Assembly (NCBI GenBank): GCA_964035575.1
Contig: OZ037849.1
Span: 434,001-498,000, forward strand
DNA length: 64,000 nucleotides
Direction of reading: 5' to 3'
Source: Rhynchopus sp. YZ270_cl-10
Lineage: Eukaryota > Euglenozoa > Diplonemea > Diplonemida > Diplonemidae
Shown one piece after another: positions 1 through 11,298 of the stretch. The notes under the pieces were generated by a model. That model did no database searches, was not told the origin of the DNA, and was given only the letters and a program-made list of their open reading frames with translations. Made by a program: the position numbers and the translations under genes. Position 1 is the first letter of the stretch; the number at the start of each line of letters is the position of its first letter.

Positions 1-1381
1 GCTACAGCCAACTTTTTCCTCCAGCTATAAGGACACGTTCACACCAAAAGATTTTCTGTGGTGGGTGTCGACACTCGAGTGGAGCAACGAGCCTCGTGTC
101 GTGTGTCAAGCTTGCGGTCGACTTTGAATTACACACAATGGTCTTCCTCTCCAAGCAGACCTCTAATATCCGCGAGCGTGGGCGGGTCATGCAAAGGCTC
201 ATCGTCAAGGCTAACATGCGAGCTTTAACGGCGAAACTCCCTGGTGAAATTCCCTGGTGTGAAAAGGGATTGCGTGCACCCCCTCCGTTCCGGCGCCCCT
301 GCTCTCATTTACAGACGCACTGTGTTGTGTTTCAAGATACGTTTTTTTTTTGTGAGTCTTTAAATCATGCTATCACCCCTTCCCAGTCAGGATGGGGAAG
401 TGACTGTGTACCTGTTTACAGTTTCCCTGACGGCAACTCCCATGTACAATACTCCGGGGTATGCGAACTGAGCGTGCCTTTAACACTTTGCTATTGACGA
501 GGAGATGTTCTGTGTGTGGTGGTGTTTCCAATCAGATTTGGGGTAATCCCTTCGTGCGGAATATGGTCCAAACCATACAGTCTCTGTGTCGGTGTGGATG
601 CATGCTGTTCACGATGCGAGATGTGTTGCGCTGTGGTGGATGCCTTGTGAGGGTAATTCTTGCGCAGAACATAACCCTTTGTGCTGTGGTGCTGTGGGGT
701 GGATGGGGACGTACGGACATCCGATGTGTACCACCACCGACAGCACAATGCGGCACATCACTGCTGGCGTGACTCCACCAGAGAGAGAGGTGCTGGCGAC
801 CAGGGGGCAGATGCTCTCGACACGGTGTATTGAGGGAGGCTCGCGTAGGTGCCGGTTACCAGGGAGGGTAGGGGGCGATGCGTGTTGCGGTGAGCGTCGG
901 GTTGTGAGAGACAGAAGGGAGGTGTTGTGAGTGTGGGGGGTTTGGGTGTTTGGCGCTTCCCTCCGTCGTTTGTGGTGATGATGGGAGGGGAAGCGTGTGT
1001 CCGGCCGTGGGGTGCTTTCGTGCATTTGTCTGGCACCTCAGCTTGTCTGTGGTTGCAGCACGAGAGCACCTTTGGCGTTCTTCCTTGTGGGGTAGGTGGA
1101 GACAGCGTGGATGCTGCGGGTTTCTTGTGCAGAAGAGCGTAGGTAACGGTGTGTGAGAGGGGCAGGGGGAAGGTGGGTTTGCTTTCGTGAGGAGGGAACG
1201 TCTGTGAAGGGCGCTGGTTCAGGGAGAAGGGGGTAGAGGAGGGATCTGAAGTCGGGGGTGGGTAGGGGCGAGGGGCCGTTCTCCCGACAGGTTTTTTTGT
1301 TTTGTTTTTTTTTTTGTGGCAAGGTTCTTGAAAACGACCTCAGGCTTGTCCTCCACACTGCACCACCACCCACAGAGTACA
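1..1381. other. Intergenic, no gene recognised
   Basis: This stretch is fairly G-rich on the plus strand and holds several overlapping open frames of 70-140 codons on both strands. None has a recognisable domain or a plausible composition; the minus-strand ones are His/Pro/Thr-rich, as expected of antisense reading. A long T-run with interspersed G lies at about 1289-1316. I see no RNA gene here. Confidence 0.5.
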
Positions 1382-1389
1382 ACAAACAC

Positions 1390-1440
1390 ATGGAGCTGAA
1401 CATCAAGGGTTTCGACACGAATCAGCACACAGTCGAGGTG
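1390..1440 (+). pseudogene. Stray 5' fragment of a ubiquitin-like/WD40 gene paralogue
   Basis: The reading frame from the ATG at 1390 begins MELNIKGFDTNQHTVEV and resembles the first residues of the complete gene starting at 1582 (MDITGHFESASCVIEVDG): acidic/polar start, then a V-E-V strand. The similarity then stops. The 45-50 bp that follow (1445-1493) recur just behind the complete gene (2729-2781) with a few changes, so the locus looks like the remains of a tandem duplication. It could alternatively be a short first exon, because GTGGGT follows the similarity, but no matching continuation is evident. Confidence 0.4.
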
Positions 1441-1444
1441 GGTG

Positions 1445-2781
1445 CACCTTGCCTGGGTATCTCCATGCGGGAAGATACGTAAAGATAGATGTACACAGCT
1501 CGTTTCCTTCACAAACACCACCCCACCCATCTTCTACCTGCCCTCCCCACACCCCACAGAACAGAGTTACTCCCCCTGAACATGGACATCACAGGACACT
1601 TCGAATCTGCAAGCTGTGTGATAGAAGTGGACGGGAGCGCCACCCTTGCAGAGGTGAAGGGGAAGCTTGTTGCGGAGCTTGGCGTGCCACGTGTTCGGCA
1701 TGTTGGTGTGCGGATGAAAGGCGGTGGCGACATCGGCAACGACGACTTGCGCATCTGCGACACGGAGATGGATGAGGGATGTGCCGTTGAGCTGTACTGC
1801 ACTGGAGCCAACATCACTCCTGGGGTGATACCACGTTTGGACAACGCATTCTCGCTCACACTTTCACCGTGTGACAGGTACCTTGCAGTGATGGATCGCG
1901 CGAATGGTGTGTCCATCTTCGACACGGAAACACATGAGTGTCTGTGCCACTTCCCTTGCGACCGTGCTTGCAACCCATCCTTCTCTCCTTGCAGTGAGTG
2001 GATCTCATGCGTCAACAAGGACACGGACTGTGCTGAAGTACATCACGCAAAGACAGGTGCATTGAAGCACTCCTTTGGAGATGAGGGTGATGAGAGGTGG
2101 ACCACGGCATGGTCACCCTGTGGAACAAAGCTGTTGTCGTGCTGCAAGAACAGGGGTTTGCAGGTGTGGGACATTGCGACAGGCGTTGTTGTGCACGAAT
2201 GGGACCACATTGTGAAGAGCTGCTACATCATGGTTGTGACAGGCGACAGGGTGGCGATGTTTGGGGAGGACAGCAAGCTACTCACTGTCTGGGACTACAC
2301 GACAGGGGTGGAGGTGCTTGTTCTTACATGCCCTTCTGATATTGATTATGTGGCACTGTCACCAAACCAGCGTTTCATTGCAGCATGTTGCAGCAAATGT
2401 GTGCGTGTCTGGAACATCGAAACAGGTGAATGTGTATTTGAAGACGTCTCGGAAACGTACTGGACTGATGTTGCTGTGTCCGATGACATTGTCGCTGTCT
2501 ACTCCTCCACGGCATCATGCGTGTGGTCCATTTCAACAGGGGAGCTACTGGTAGGTCGTGAAGTTCATGCCTGCACTTCTTACGGTGTTGCCATCAGCAG
2601 CTGTGGTAGTGTGTTGCTGTACACAGGGAGGGAGGGTGTTGAGATTGTTGACATCTGACACCCTGTCTTGAACCCCACTTCCACAAAAACATAAGGTGCC
2701 CTATCTATTTTTGCGTCCCCTTTTCCTGCACCTAGCCCTGGGTAACTCCACGCAGGAAGATGCGCAAAGATAGATACACTC
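1445..2781. repeat. Direct repeat bracketing the WD40 gene
   Basis: A segment of about 48 bp occurs at 1445-1493 and again at 2729-2781. Both contain CCTGGGTA, CTCCA, GGAAGAT and AAAGATAGAT in the same order and spacing, with scattered substitutions. It brackets the complete gene and matches a tandem duplication in which one copy was lost apart from its 5' end (1390-1440). Confidence 0.7.
1582..2658 (+). CDS. Ubiquitin-like N-terminus plus seven-bladed WD40-type propeller protein
   Basis: The product is a 358-residue, probably cytosolic protein. Residues about 1-72 look like a small beta-grasp/ubiquitin-like fold: alternating strands, a central helix-like segment (TLAEVKGKLVAELGV) and a final hydrophobic strand. 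From about residue 85 on there are seven degenerate WD-type blades, each with an 'SPC/SPN' turn and a 'VWD/IFD/VWN-x-xTG' strand end: SIFDTETHE, EVHHAKTG, QVWDIATG, TVWDYTTG, RVWNIETG, CVWSISTG and a final EIVDI. Propellers of this kind are protein-interaction platforms; the partner cannot be told from sequence. The ATG at 1582 is preferred over an upstream in-frame ATG at 1489, because a C-rich tract ending in CACAG (AG at 1558-1559) lies between them and resembles a splice acceptor. The gene at 36,382 also begins with a ubiquitin-like module, suggesting a family that joins this module to different repeat domains. Confidence 0.8.
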   Translation: MDITGHFESASCVIEVDGSATLAEVKGKLVAELGVPRVRHVGVRMKGGGDIGNDDLRICDTEMDEGCAVELYCTGANITPGVIPRLDNAFSLTLSPCDRYLAVMDRANGVSIFDTETHECLCHFPCDRACNPSFSPCSEWISCVNKDTDCAEVHHAKTGALKHSFGDEGDERWTTAWSPCGTKLLSCCKNRGLQVWDIATGVVVHEWDHIVKSCYIMVVTGDRVAMFGEDSKLLTVWDYTTGVEVLVLTCPSDIDYVALSPNQRFIAACCSKCVRVWNIETGECVFEDVSETYWTDVAVSDDIVAVYSSTASCVWSISTGELLVGREVHACTSYGVAISSCGSVLLYTGREGVEIVDI

Positions 2782-4017
2782 CCACATCTCTCGTTGTGCG
2801 TGGGTTTTGGCAATGGAGGCAACACTGTGCCTCTGTGGCTATTGCACACACGAAGCACATCTACGTCTCTTATTTGCAAATGCCAGCATGCCATGTGCAA
2901 TAGGAGAGATGTAGGGCACCCAGAGGCGTCTCATGTTTGCCCCACGATAACGGAGGTGGTCACGTGGCGCCTTTCTCACCTCAGTTCGTCTGAAGGTGGG
3001 GGTGGGTCACGTCAACACAGTATCAGAGCTTTAACCCTGGATCTGGCACCGCTCAACAGGGTGAACGGCGTAGGTTCGAGTTTTGCGGACTGCACTTCGT
3101 TGATGAGGATTTACCTTTCCGGCTGGAGTGCTGTGTCCAACGAAGCAAGGAGAATAGCGAGCAGCTGAGCTCATCTCGTTGAAGAACGTTCGAAACGCAG
3201 AGACGAATCCCCCGAGCAAGCGACTCTCCCCCACAAACGACAGCGCAGGGAGGTAGGGAGGGGGGTGCCCCCCGGTAGGTGCCGCCTACTCTACCACAAA
3301 CTTTGCAAAACAAAAAAGTATAGTGGAGTTCATCCTCGGGTGTCTACACTGATACAACTAAGTTTTCAAAAAAAGACACAAAACATAGGAGATATAAAGC
3401 AAGGGAAAGGGGTTGGGGGACAGAAACGGGTACGAACAGAGGGGAAAGGGGAGAGGGGGTTTTTTCTTTGAGTGCGAGGTCCCGATATGGTACTACAGGT
3501 CTGGGGGGAATTAGTCAACTGTTGTCAGAGAAGTGGCGTGCAGTAGGAGGGGTGGTGTTCGGTGGGGAGGGGGAAGGAAACCACCGTTCAGGGGAGGGAA
3601 AGGTGACCTGTACCGTTTTTGCTGGAGGGGGGTTCACTCCGTTTTTTTTTTTTTGTTCTCCCCGCAAACTCTCAGACCTTAGGTTTTTGCATCTGATGTG
3701 CGCGGGTTTTGGGTCAGGGTCACACTTTGGGGTTGTCACAACGCCACTCACCCTGGGACATCACGACGTACTAGTTATTGGCTATGCCAGGTGATATGAG
3801 AGGTGCCACCTGTCATAAAATTTCACTAGCCACATGACTACTAATATCACCCTGTCATGGCCATACCTAGTTTCGTCGTGCACCAAGTTTTAAACCACAT
3901 CTGCAGTGTCTACTAATACAGCACGTTTTCAACATGATCTCTATCCCATCTGATTCTATAGTGCCCCCTTCCTATCACACTTCACAACCGTGGGCAGGAT
4001 CTGGGGGTGTGGGGACG
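2659..4017. other. Intergenic with one dispersed family-A repeat
   Basis: There is no gene. The stretch carries a family-A element at 3321-3375, with TCATCCTCGGGTGTCTACAC followed by ATACAAC and AGTTTTC plus an A-run. It also has a G-rich purine stretch at about 3400-3620 and an unassigned sequence from 3660 to the next gene. Confidence 0.5.
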
Positions 4018-5796
4018 ATGAAATGGCTACATGGCGTGCTGTCCTTGGACGGGACGCTGGACAGCAAAGGGAGGGAGCGGCGCACACAGTTCTTCATAGT
4101 GGTCAACGTCGGGTGGTTCTCGACGGTGGCGTACTTCTTGAGCACGGCCGCGATGCAGATGAACCACCCCTTTCTGTTGGTAGGCTCGTCGCTTGCAGTA
4201 ATAGGCTTTAGCATTGCTATTTGCGCGGTGCTGTGCCGCGTGCATTTGACCACGAGGCTTGTGGTGGGCACGTTGTACCTGGTCACATGTGGCATGTTTC
4301 TGTGGGATCTGAATTCGCGAACAGTTTCCTCCTCACAGTGGCCTCTCCTCGTGCTCATCATCGACATGTTGCTTGTGATGCAGGTGCCCAGAATATACAG
4401 TCTAGGGCTAGTAGGGTTTCTTGTCATATGGTTGGTGGTGCTTGGTGTTGAGGAGAGCTTCAGGTTTGGTCTGTTCGATTTGCCAGGGTTGCCGTTGCAG
4501 AAGGGGGAGTTCTCGAGAGAGTATTTCAAGGAGCGTGAGTATGGCTGCGATGTTGTGCCTTGTCCAAAGCCGTTCCCCCCGTCGACGCTGATTCCCGCAG
4601 TGGCTGTGTTCGTGATCGACTTCATCGTGACGCGAGGCTTTGCACACGAGGTGCTCGCTGAGCAGGCATCAATGGAGAGGACGATCAACGTTGTGCAGGA
4701 GATTGCAGCACTGCTCGCAGGCTACGACGTGGAGAGTGTGGCACGCATGCTGGAGGAGCACAGAGACGAGCTGCCCCAGGGGATGATAGTGGCACTGCGC
4801 ACGTTGGAGGAGAACCTGCGGATGTACAAAGCGTATCTGCCACAGACATGTCTACACTATGACTCTGGCGATGATGAGGCGTCTACAGAGCCCACCCCAA
4901 CCAACCCTACCTTGGCTGTGGTGATCGAGGCGCCTGCTTTTGTTGAGGCCTGTCTCAGTCCACTGCGTTCGCCGGGGACACGTTCCGGCATGTCGCCGTT
5001 GATAGGGCTGTCGCAAGCGAGAGTGACACTGCTGACGCTGAACATCAAATCCACACTGCGTCTGTTGGAGGAGGACAGTGCCACATTCACACAGCTGTTC
5101 TCGCAGGTTCTTCTGAAGATGTTGCAGATGACAGAGTCATACCGTGGGATGGTGGACGTGTTTGTCGGTGATAGGGTGCACTGCTCGTTCAATGCGTCAA
5201 GGCAGTGTGCAAACCACGCCACCTCAGCACTGCACGTTGCGGCTGGCACAGTAGGCTCAAGCTCAGAGACCTCGCAGGTGAACATCGGTGTTGCATCCGG
5301 CACTGTCATGAGAGGTGATATGGGGTGTGATCTGATGCGCCGCTTCAGCATGGTGGGGACCTTGATGCGCGATGTGTGCGGGATGGAGCGGGCAGGACGT
5401 ATCCTTGGCTGCGACGTGCTCTGCAACCGCCTCTGCTTCAGCGAAGCTGAGTGCGAACACGACCTGCGTCTGATCCCTTGCAAGGTTGAGGTAGATACGG
5501 GATGCGAGCCCGAAGTAGTGGCCGAGCTGCTTGCCAAAGTCGAGGACGCTGACATGGCCACATCGGACGAATGGATGTACACCGTTGGCGGGAAGAAGAA
5601 CTGGGAGGACTACAACACAGTGGTGCGCAGCTACTTTCGGGGCGACGCGTCTCCAGACGATGTCCTTGCAGCGTCTGCCAAGAGGAAGTGTTCGCTGCAC
5701 CCCCTTATCGTGTACCCTGCTGCAGTGAAGGGGGACGTCCTGCAACTGTCCATGACCCTGCACAGCACAGGGCTGTCGTCATGCGATGACATCTGA
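4018..5796 (+). CDS. Short cyclase-like membrane protein with degenerate class III domain
   Basis: The product is 592 residues. The N-terminus is followed by six predicted transmembrane helices between residues 27 and 210, with a larger loop before helix 6. A conserved linker comes next (TRGFAHEVL, then QASMERTI) and leads to the 'YKAYLP' segment that in the family's long members connects to the catalytic domain. Here that domain is absent. After an acidic/Ser-Pro linker comes a domain with class III cyclase-like order: a T-L-N-I strand, DVFVGDRVHCSFN, NIGVASG, then RRFSMVGTLMRDV. The first metal aspartate is replaced by Asn, the specificity Lys by Val and the transition-state Asn/Arg by other residues, so catalysis is unlikely. 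It diverges from the three tandem copies at 43-52 kb along its whole length, marking it as an older paralogue. The ATG at 4018 aligns with the start of the other copies, although the frame is open further upstream. Confidence 0.8.
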   Translation: MKWLHGVLSLDGTLDSKGRERRTQFFIVVNVGWFSTVAYFLSTAAMQMNHPFLLVGSSLAVIGFSIAICAVLCRVHLTTRLVVGTLYLVTCGMFLWDLNSRTVSSSQWPLLVLIIDMLLVMQVPRIYSLGLVGFLVIWLVVLGVEESFRFGLFDLPGLPLQKGEFSREYFKEREYGCDVVPCPKPFPPSTLIPAVAVFVIDFIVTRGFAHEVLAEQASMERTINVVQEIAALLAGYDVESVARMLEEHRDELPQGMIVALRTLEENLRMYKAYLPQTCLHYDSGDDEASTEPTPTNPTLAVVIEAPAFVEACLSPLRSPGTRSGMSPLIGLSQARVTLLTLNIKSTLRLLEEDSATFTQLFSQVLLKMLQMTESYRGMVDVFVGDRVHCSFNASRQCANHATSALHVAAGTVGSSSETSQVNIGVASGTVMRGDMGCDLMRRFSMVGTLMRDVCGMERAGRILGCDVLCNRLCFSEAECEHDLRLIPCKVEVDTGCEPEVVAELLAKVEDADMATSDEWMYTVGGKKNWEDYNTVVRSYFRGDASPDDVLAASAKRKCSLHPLIVYPAAVKGDVLQLSMTLHSTGLSSCDDI

Positions 5797-7314
5797 ATAA
5801 GACAATACAACCCACGCATCGTTCTGCGAATTGCTTTTTTTTCACAGGCTTCCTTTTTTACACATTCTGTTGTTGGCCGCAGGGTACTTTATACTTTCAT
5901 CCGGATGGCTGGCATCGTGGGTCAGTCGGAGGTGTGCCTGCATCAACAGCTACCATTTCTTTATTTTCGACTACCAAGCGTGGATGGAATGCGAACAAAT
6001 CTCCTTCTGCGCTTCGTGCCGTAGCTCCAAGCTCGAAGACTGCCTTGGTCTGGCTTCAGTACCGGGGTGTGATGCTCTCCAACCCATATCAGTATTATCA
6101 CGATGTCTGGGGGGGCATGAAAACACTCATCTCGCAACTTCCACTTCTCCCGCTTCTGTTGTAAGGTGACAGCTGCCTCTGTGGACGCTGGAGTGGCTTA
6201 GCTGAGCGTTCCACTGCATGTGATGAGAACAGAATCTCCGCCTTTCGTGGATTCGCTCCAAAATGTTTTTAAAGCAAGAGAGACAGACTTCCGTCTGCGC
6301 TCCTCACGACGTTGGACTCATTGTTTCGTTAAACCAAATTATACACACGGGATTGCAAATTCTAAGTGGGTTGCAAATATTATAGGTAGCAAATTGTCTG
6401 CGGGAGGGGGTTTAGTCCTCCACCCCACTCCCTACACCACCCCGGGTATCCCTGAGCAGTTCCCCCCCATCCCTTCTTCTGTAGCGTGCATACGATGCAA
6501 ACTTCCATTTTTTTTGTGTGATCTGGGGTGAGGAAGCGTTCCAACTTTTCAACCTCTTCCCCAATTTACCTTTCGCGCTTTTTTTTTACCCTCCCCCGTT
6601 TTAGAATCAACAGAGAGTGTACGTTAAGATTTTTCCTTCAATTTCTCTCTTTATTCATTTTGCCTTTGTAGCTCAGCTTCTCTCGCATTTCCATGTGGGA
6701 AGAAAAGTGGTCCACTTTTGTGCGTTCATTTCACCAAAAAAAGAAGGCCGTACCCTTTTCTAATGGAATACCAAAGAAAAAAAGGACCCCTTTGAAGGTT
6801 CTTTTCATCCTAAAAGTTGCTCTTAACGGTTCAGGACGAACGACGTCTATACCTTTCCGTAGTACAAAGGCTTCGGCCAACATTGAGTACAGACTCGAAT
6901 TCTCCCACCTGGTGGGATTACTCGGCGATTGTCGACACAACAAAAAAAAAAAAAAGCTTCTTAAATATATCACATTATGTTAGCTCCTCCCCCCCTCCCC
7001 TCCCCAGCGTTCTAAAATTCCGTGACCTACCCTCTCCCCACGTATTCATATTAAATACGTGGGGAGATAGGTCATATATTTTTAGAACACCGTCCCCTCC
7101 TCTCCCCCCTCCCCTCCTCCCCTCCCCAATACCCTCCTTTCAAATTTTGTTTTTAGGTTTTTTTTTGAACACCAAGTTCCTATACACAAAAACCCCATTA
7201 TCGGGGGACATGCTTGGTGTCGACGCACCCAGAAGGCTTAACGCAACCGTTTTCTTCTCCACCCGCGTTTCCTTCTTCGCTTGTCTTCTCTCCCCCCCCT
7301 CTCTGTCCCTTTGA
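5797..7314. other. Intergenic with dispersed repeats E, F and B
   Basis: No gene is recognised. In order the stretch holds a family-E element (5893-5970) behind the cyclase gene, a complete family-F element (6517-6636) and a family-B element (6845-6955). It ends in a pyrimidine-rich stretch (about 7085-7135 and 7248-7312) leading into the next gene. A short inverted repeat built on TACGTGGGGAGA lies near 7030-7070. Confidence 0.6.
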
Positions 7315-9072
7315 ATGAACGCCATCGGGTTTCGCCTTGCTGGGGAAGGATGGGGGAAGGGCGTACCCACCTCCACATCACCGCCACCGCGACAAGACCT
7401 GCAGCGCATCAATGAGGCTTACTATCTGTCACACCAGCAGCACCCCATGGATTGGGGTGGCAAACGAACCACTCGAGTCACCTTTTATGAGACCATCCGC
7501 CCTCCAGGGTCTGCAACAACCCCTGCTGCGGGGCAAACAAAGCACGATGGTACCATATTGAAGACTAATAAAGGAACTGCGCAATCATTCGTTCCATTTC
7601 GTCCGGCGTATCCTGATATTCCGAGGGCAGGAGGAGGAGGAGGAGGAGGAGGGGGGGATGAAAAACCAATCATCCCATCAATTCCTGTCGCAACAACGGT
7701 CGCGACGACAAAGAGAGGGTCGCTCAGGAAGTTTTCTTTGGGGCGAAGCAAATATTTGACGCGAAGAAATTGGAGGGGAAGGTGGTTTGTGGTAGAAGGC
7801 GGTGATATGCATGGGTCTGGAGGAAGCGGGGTGCCGCCGTTTGCAGCGTGTCTTCGGTACTACAAGGATGAGTCTCATAGCAAGGCGTTACACAGTATAA
7901 ATTTAGGACCACTTCGCTCCCAATCCTGCCCCGCATGCCGGAGAAAAACCTGGAATGACTCAAACCAAAAACCTCAACCCGAACCCTCATCTAACCTCCA
8001 CAGCACCCCACTATGCAGAGATGCATCGTATATTGTTCCTCTCATTGCTGGCCCAGAATTCCCTCAATGTGACCCAAAGCTGGGGGATGTTTATTTTGCT
8101 ATTGTCTTTTTTGATTCTGATAAAAAGGGGGTAGCGACGGACCCATCTTCTCCACGCAAGAAGAAAGGATTGCTAGACTTTGGCGCCGATCTAGAAGAGC
8201 GAGATTTTCTTGCGGATACTGCGGAACGTATCGATCCGGATTCTTTTCAATGGGGCGCCTCCGAGAGCTCATCTGAAGAAGATATGGCAAAAGGCAAACC
8301 AAAGGCAGTAGTAGAACAGAAAATCCATCAAAGCACAACGTGTAATGGTGTGGGGTGCTCGATGGGGGCAGGAAAAAAGAGATTTACCTTAGTATTACAA
8401 GCAGAGAGCTCCGCAGAGAGGGTAAAATGGGTCGCATTTTTGCATCGATTCTGTTCAATTCACCCAGCATGCAGACTAGGTGAAGCCGATGGGAGAGAGT
8501 TGTGTGGACGATCTGGGTCTTACCCATGCCATGATAGTATAGCACAAATGAGACTGCGTCATATTCATGCAACCAGTCCACGTGACCACGTGGCCACTAC
8601 GTTGAATCTTAGCCCAAGAAGTTCGCCGAGAAACACTTCACGGGATGGAAGCCCGCCACCACAGAGACAGCTTTCGCCTCCTCCGCAACGCTCTGCGGAT
8701 AGTCCGGTGGGGGGAGGGGGAGGGGGAGGAGGGGGTAGTGCGACGCATCTGTCAGCCCCAGCATCGGTCCGTTATAACCCATTGTATACACCGCCGCAAA
8801 AGGTCTTTTGTCTCGGAGGTGGTGGGATCCAATCAGACGAAGGAAAATTCCGCCCTACCATTTCTCCTGTAACCCCGCAAAGTGTGACGGCGAGTAGTAG
8901 TTTGGGGAGTGGAACGCAGATGACGCCGTTGGGAAGGCTTGGTGGGCAGTTTCCAGGGCCTGCTGCGCCGTCGCGTAAAGGGCGTGGTGAAAAGGAGGGC
9001 GGTGCGAGCAGGCAGACCTCGATGATTTCTCTTTCTGGAGAGGGGAGTAGCTTTGTGGGGGAGCAGGTCTAA
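7315..9072 (+). CDS. PH-domain protein with large insertion inside the domain
   Basis: The product is 585 residues, mostly low-complexity and Pro/Ser/Gly-rich, with poly-Gly runs near residues 103-111 and 464-474. From about residue 132 a pleckstrin-homology domain begins: KRGSLRKF, then WRGRWFVVEGG (the usual Trp-Arg-x-Arg-Trp-Phe-Val strand) and CLRYYKDE. The closing part of the domain (RFTLVLQAESSAERVKWVAFL, carrying the terminal-helix Trp) appears only about 200 residues later, near 355-378. The PH fold is thus split by a long polar insertion with a C-x2-C pair (CPACRRK). PH domains bind phosphoinositides or proteins at membranes; the target is unknown. The remaining C-terminal 200 residues are disordered. 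A C/T-rich tract ends directly before the ATG. No introns are visible. Confidence 0.75.
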   Translation: MNAIGFRLAGEGWGKGVPTSTSPPPRQDLQRINEAYYLSHQQHPMDWGGKRTTRVTFYETIRPPGSATTPAAGQTKHDGTILKTNKGTAQSFVPFRPAYPDIPRAGGGGGGGGGDEKPIIPSIPVATTVATTKRGSLRKFSLGRSKYLTRRNWRGRWFVVEGGDMHGSGGSGVPPFAACLRYYKDESHSKALHSINLGPLRSQSCPACRRKTWNDSNQKPQPEPSSNLHSTPLCRDASYIVPLIAGPEFPQCDPKLGDVYFAIVFFDSDKKGVATDPSSPRKKKGLLDFGADLEERDFLADTAERIDPDSFQWGASESSSEEDMAKGKPKAVVEQKIHQSTTCNGVGCSMGAGKKRFTLVLQAESSAERVKWVAFLHRFCSIHPACRLGEADGRELCGRSGSYPCHDSIAQMRLRHIHATSPRDHVATTLNLSPRSSPRNTSRDGSPPPQRQLSPPPQRSADSPVGGGGGGGGGSATHLSAPASVRYNPLYTPPQKVFCLGGGGIQSDEGKFRPTISPVTPQSVTASSSLGSGTQMTPLGRLGGQFPGPAAPSRKGRGEKEGGASRQTSMISLSGEGSSFVGEQV

Positions 9073-11174
9073 AAAAGCTGAGAGCTCTCGAGAGAAAGAA
9101 AAGTAGAGATTTGCCACTGTGGTGCTCACACACAACCCGAGGCAACGCTACACTACTCCAACAATTTATCAAAAATGGATGTCTTTTTTCGGGGGCCTCT
9201 CCAGTCTATCAGCGTACCTATGACTTCTAGGTTACGATCATGCAATCTTCACGCATATGCGTCATATCATCATGATCATGCTCGAACACCACAATCATGA
9301 TGAATCCTCCCAGACCTGGGATTTTGCATCATCCCTGACAAAAACGCAGTGTAATTACACATACAGTCAGATACTGTTGCGACTGCCGACTGTGATGAAG
9401 ACGAAGGTGACTTACGTACAGTAGAGGCTTAGGATTGCATCTGATAAATGCTGTTATTCTTGTTTAAGAAAGATGGGAACATTTCTGTTGATCCCTCACC
9501 ATATACTATCAATTTATTGATTGCATATGATGAAATTACTTGTTAGAGGGAGTCGTTTTATGGGTTACAACGGAGCCCTGCATTCTCAGAGGCGTTGTGC
9601 TCACACCCCCCTCCCTCCCTCCCTCATACATTGCTGTTTTCCTCTGTCAGATTGTGGGCAGAGTTATGCAAAAAAGCTTGTGTGTTTTATTTTTTGGACC
9701 ACGCTTGGGCCTTCCCTGCAAAAATAGCAATTCTCATTGAAAACTGGCAACACCCTTTTGTTGTCTATAACCATTTAAAAATTTTTTTTTGGACGCTTGA
9801 GTTCATCTAAACTTTCCATTGCTCCTTTCCCCCACCGCTTTTTCTTTTCATGGATGTGTGCGTACACCTAGAGGTACACCCATTGCTTAAAGTCTTCTTA
9901 CGTTTTTTTAGTTGAGTATTTTATTTTGTGCTATAGTATATTTAGGGAAAAGAAGTTCCGTTCGTTTCAAAGAATTTCTTTTTTTATTGATACAACTTGT
10001 TGTCAAATTCTAAAAAGATTGGGAGACAGCGCTGGCTGGTAAACAAAAAAAAAATGGATTGAAAAATATTTGCTTTGCTTGTTTTGGGTATTCAATTATT
10101 TTTTTCACTTTTTTTTTGTTTTCCGGCTTTGAGCGCACAACCAAAAGACCCCATCTTTTTTAAATAGCAACATGAAACAGAGGTTTCATTTTACATTCCG
10201 TTTGGGGTGATCAGAGGGGGGGGTACTTTTTCTGCCACTCTGGTCACAGAAACATCACCAAAAAACCACAATGAGGACAATACCGAGCGAAAAAAAACCC
10301 CAAAAATGTTAAAATATGATGACTGGCGTTGTCATTTTAAGATGGTAACAGTGTCTATTTCAAAGCGTATTTAGGCCATTTCTATCACCACGTTGCGAGA
10401 GATGGGGCTATTATTTGGTTTTAGGTGACCGTATTTGATGTGGGTACTTCCCCTTCGGAAATGCTACCAAGAAGTGCGTGTGTTTTTTATTTTATTTTAA
10501 ATGTCAGTTTCTTGGGTAAATCCCGATGGGGGGATATGACCCAGATTGTGTATTGTCAAAAAAACATCAGTATATGGACAACTCCTATGTGGAGAAATTT
10601 CATTTGTCCATTTAATGTTGCGTGTATGTGGTCATATGTGCACAAGAGGCACAATTCAAACTTCCTTTCAACTTCACGTTATATTCCTTCGTTCCAGCCA
10701 TGTGTACTGCGTCTGTAGGGTCGCTTGTATACGTTTCTAAGGCCTTTTGTTTTGGTTTAGTTCAGTTGTGTGTGATCCTTTCTTTCGTCCCTTCTTTTAG
10801 ATAGCGCTGACATCCGTTCAATGGAGTTTTTCCTTTTCTCATTTTTTCCCTCCCCTTTTCGAAAAGGGGGTTTTTATAAAGTAAACACCAATTTTTTGAG
10901 GAAAAATGCAGAATTATTGCGCTTATTTTGCCCTTTTTTTCTTTTTCTTTTTTTTCTCTCTTTTTTGCATACATTTGCAACATCAGTGGCAGGTGTTCTG
11001 TCTATAACTCAAACGAAGAAATACTATTTTTTTTTTTTTTTTTTTGCAACACATTGCGTCATCGTCTTTGTGTACAAAGCGAGGGGGTCTCTTGTAATCC
11101 AAGCGTGCCTTTAAGTGGGGCGCACGACGATCTAAAAGGGGCCCTCTCTCTCTCTCTCTCCATCAGTAGGGTAA

Positions 11175-11210
<36 letters not shown>

Positions 11211-11266
11211 TGTTCCCTGTTAGTGGGTGAACAATCCAACCCTTAGACAATTCTGCTTGTCTAGGC

Positions 11267-11298
<32 letters not shown>

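Noticed and set aside
5831-6169. 112-codon frame behind the first cyclase-like gene
   Set aside because: It runs through a family-E element that occurs elsewhere without an open frame, so the frame is incidental.
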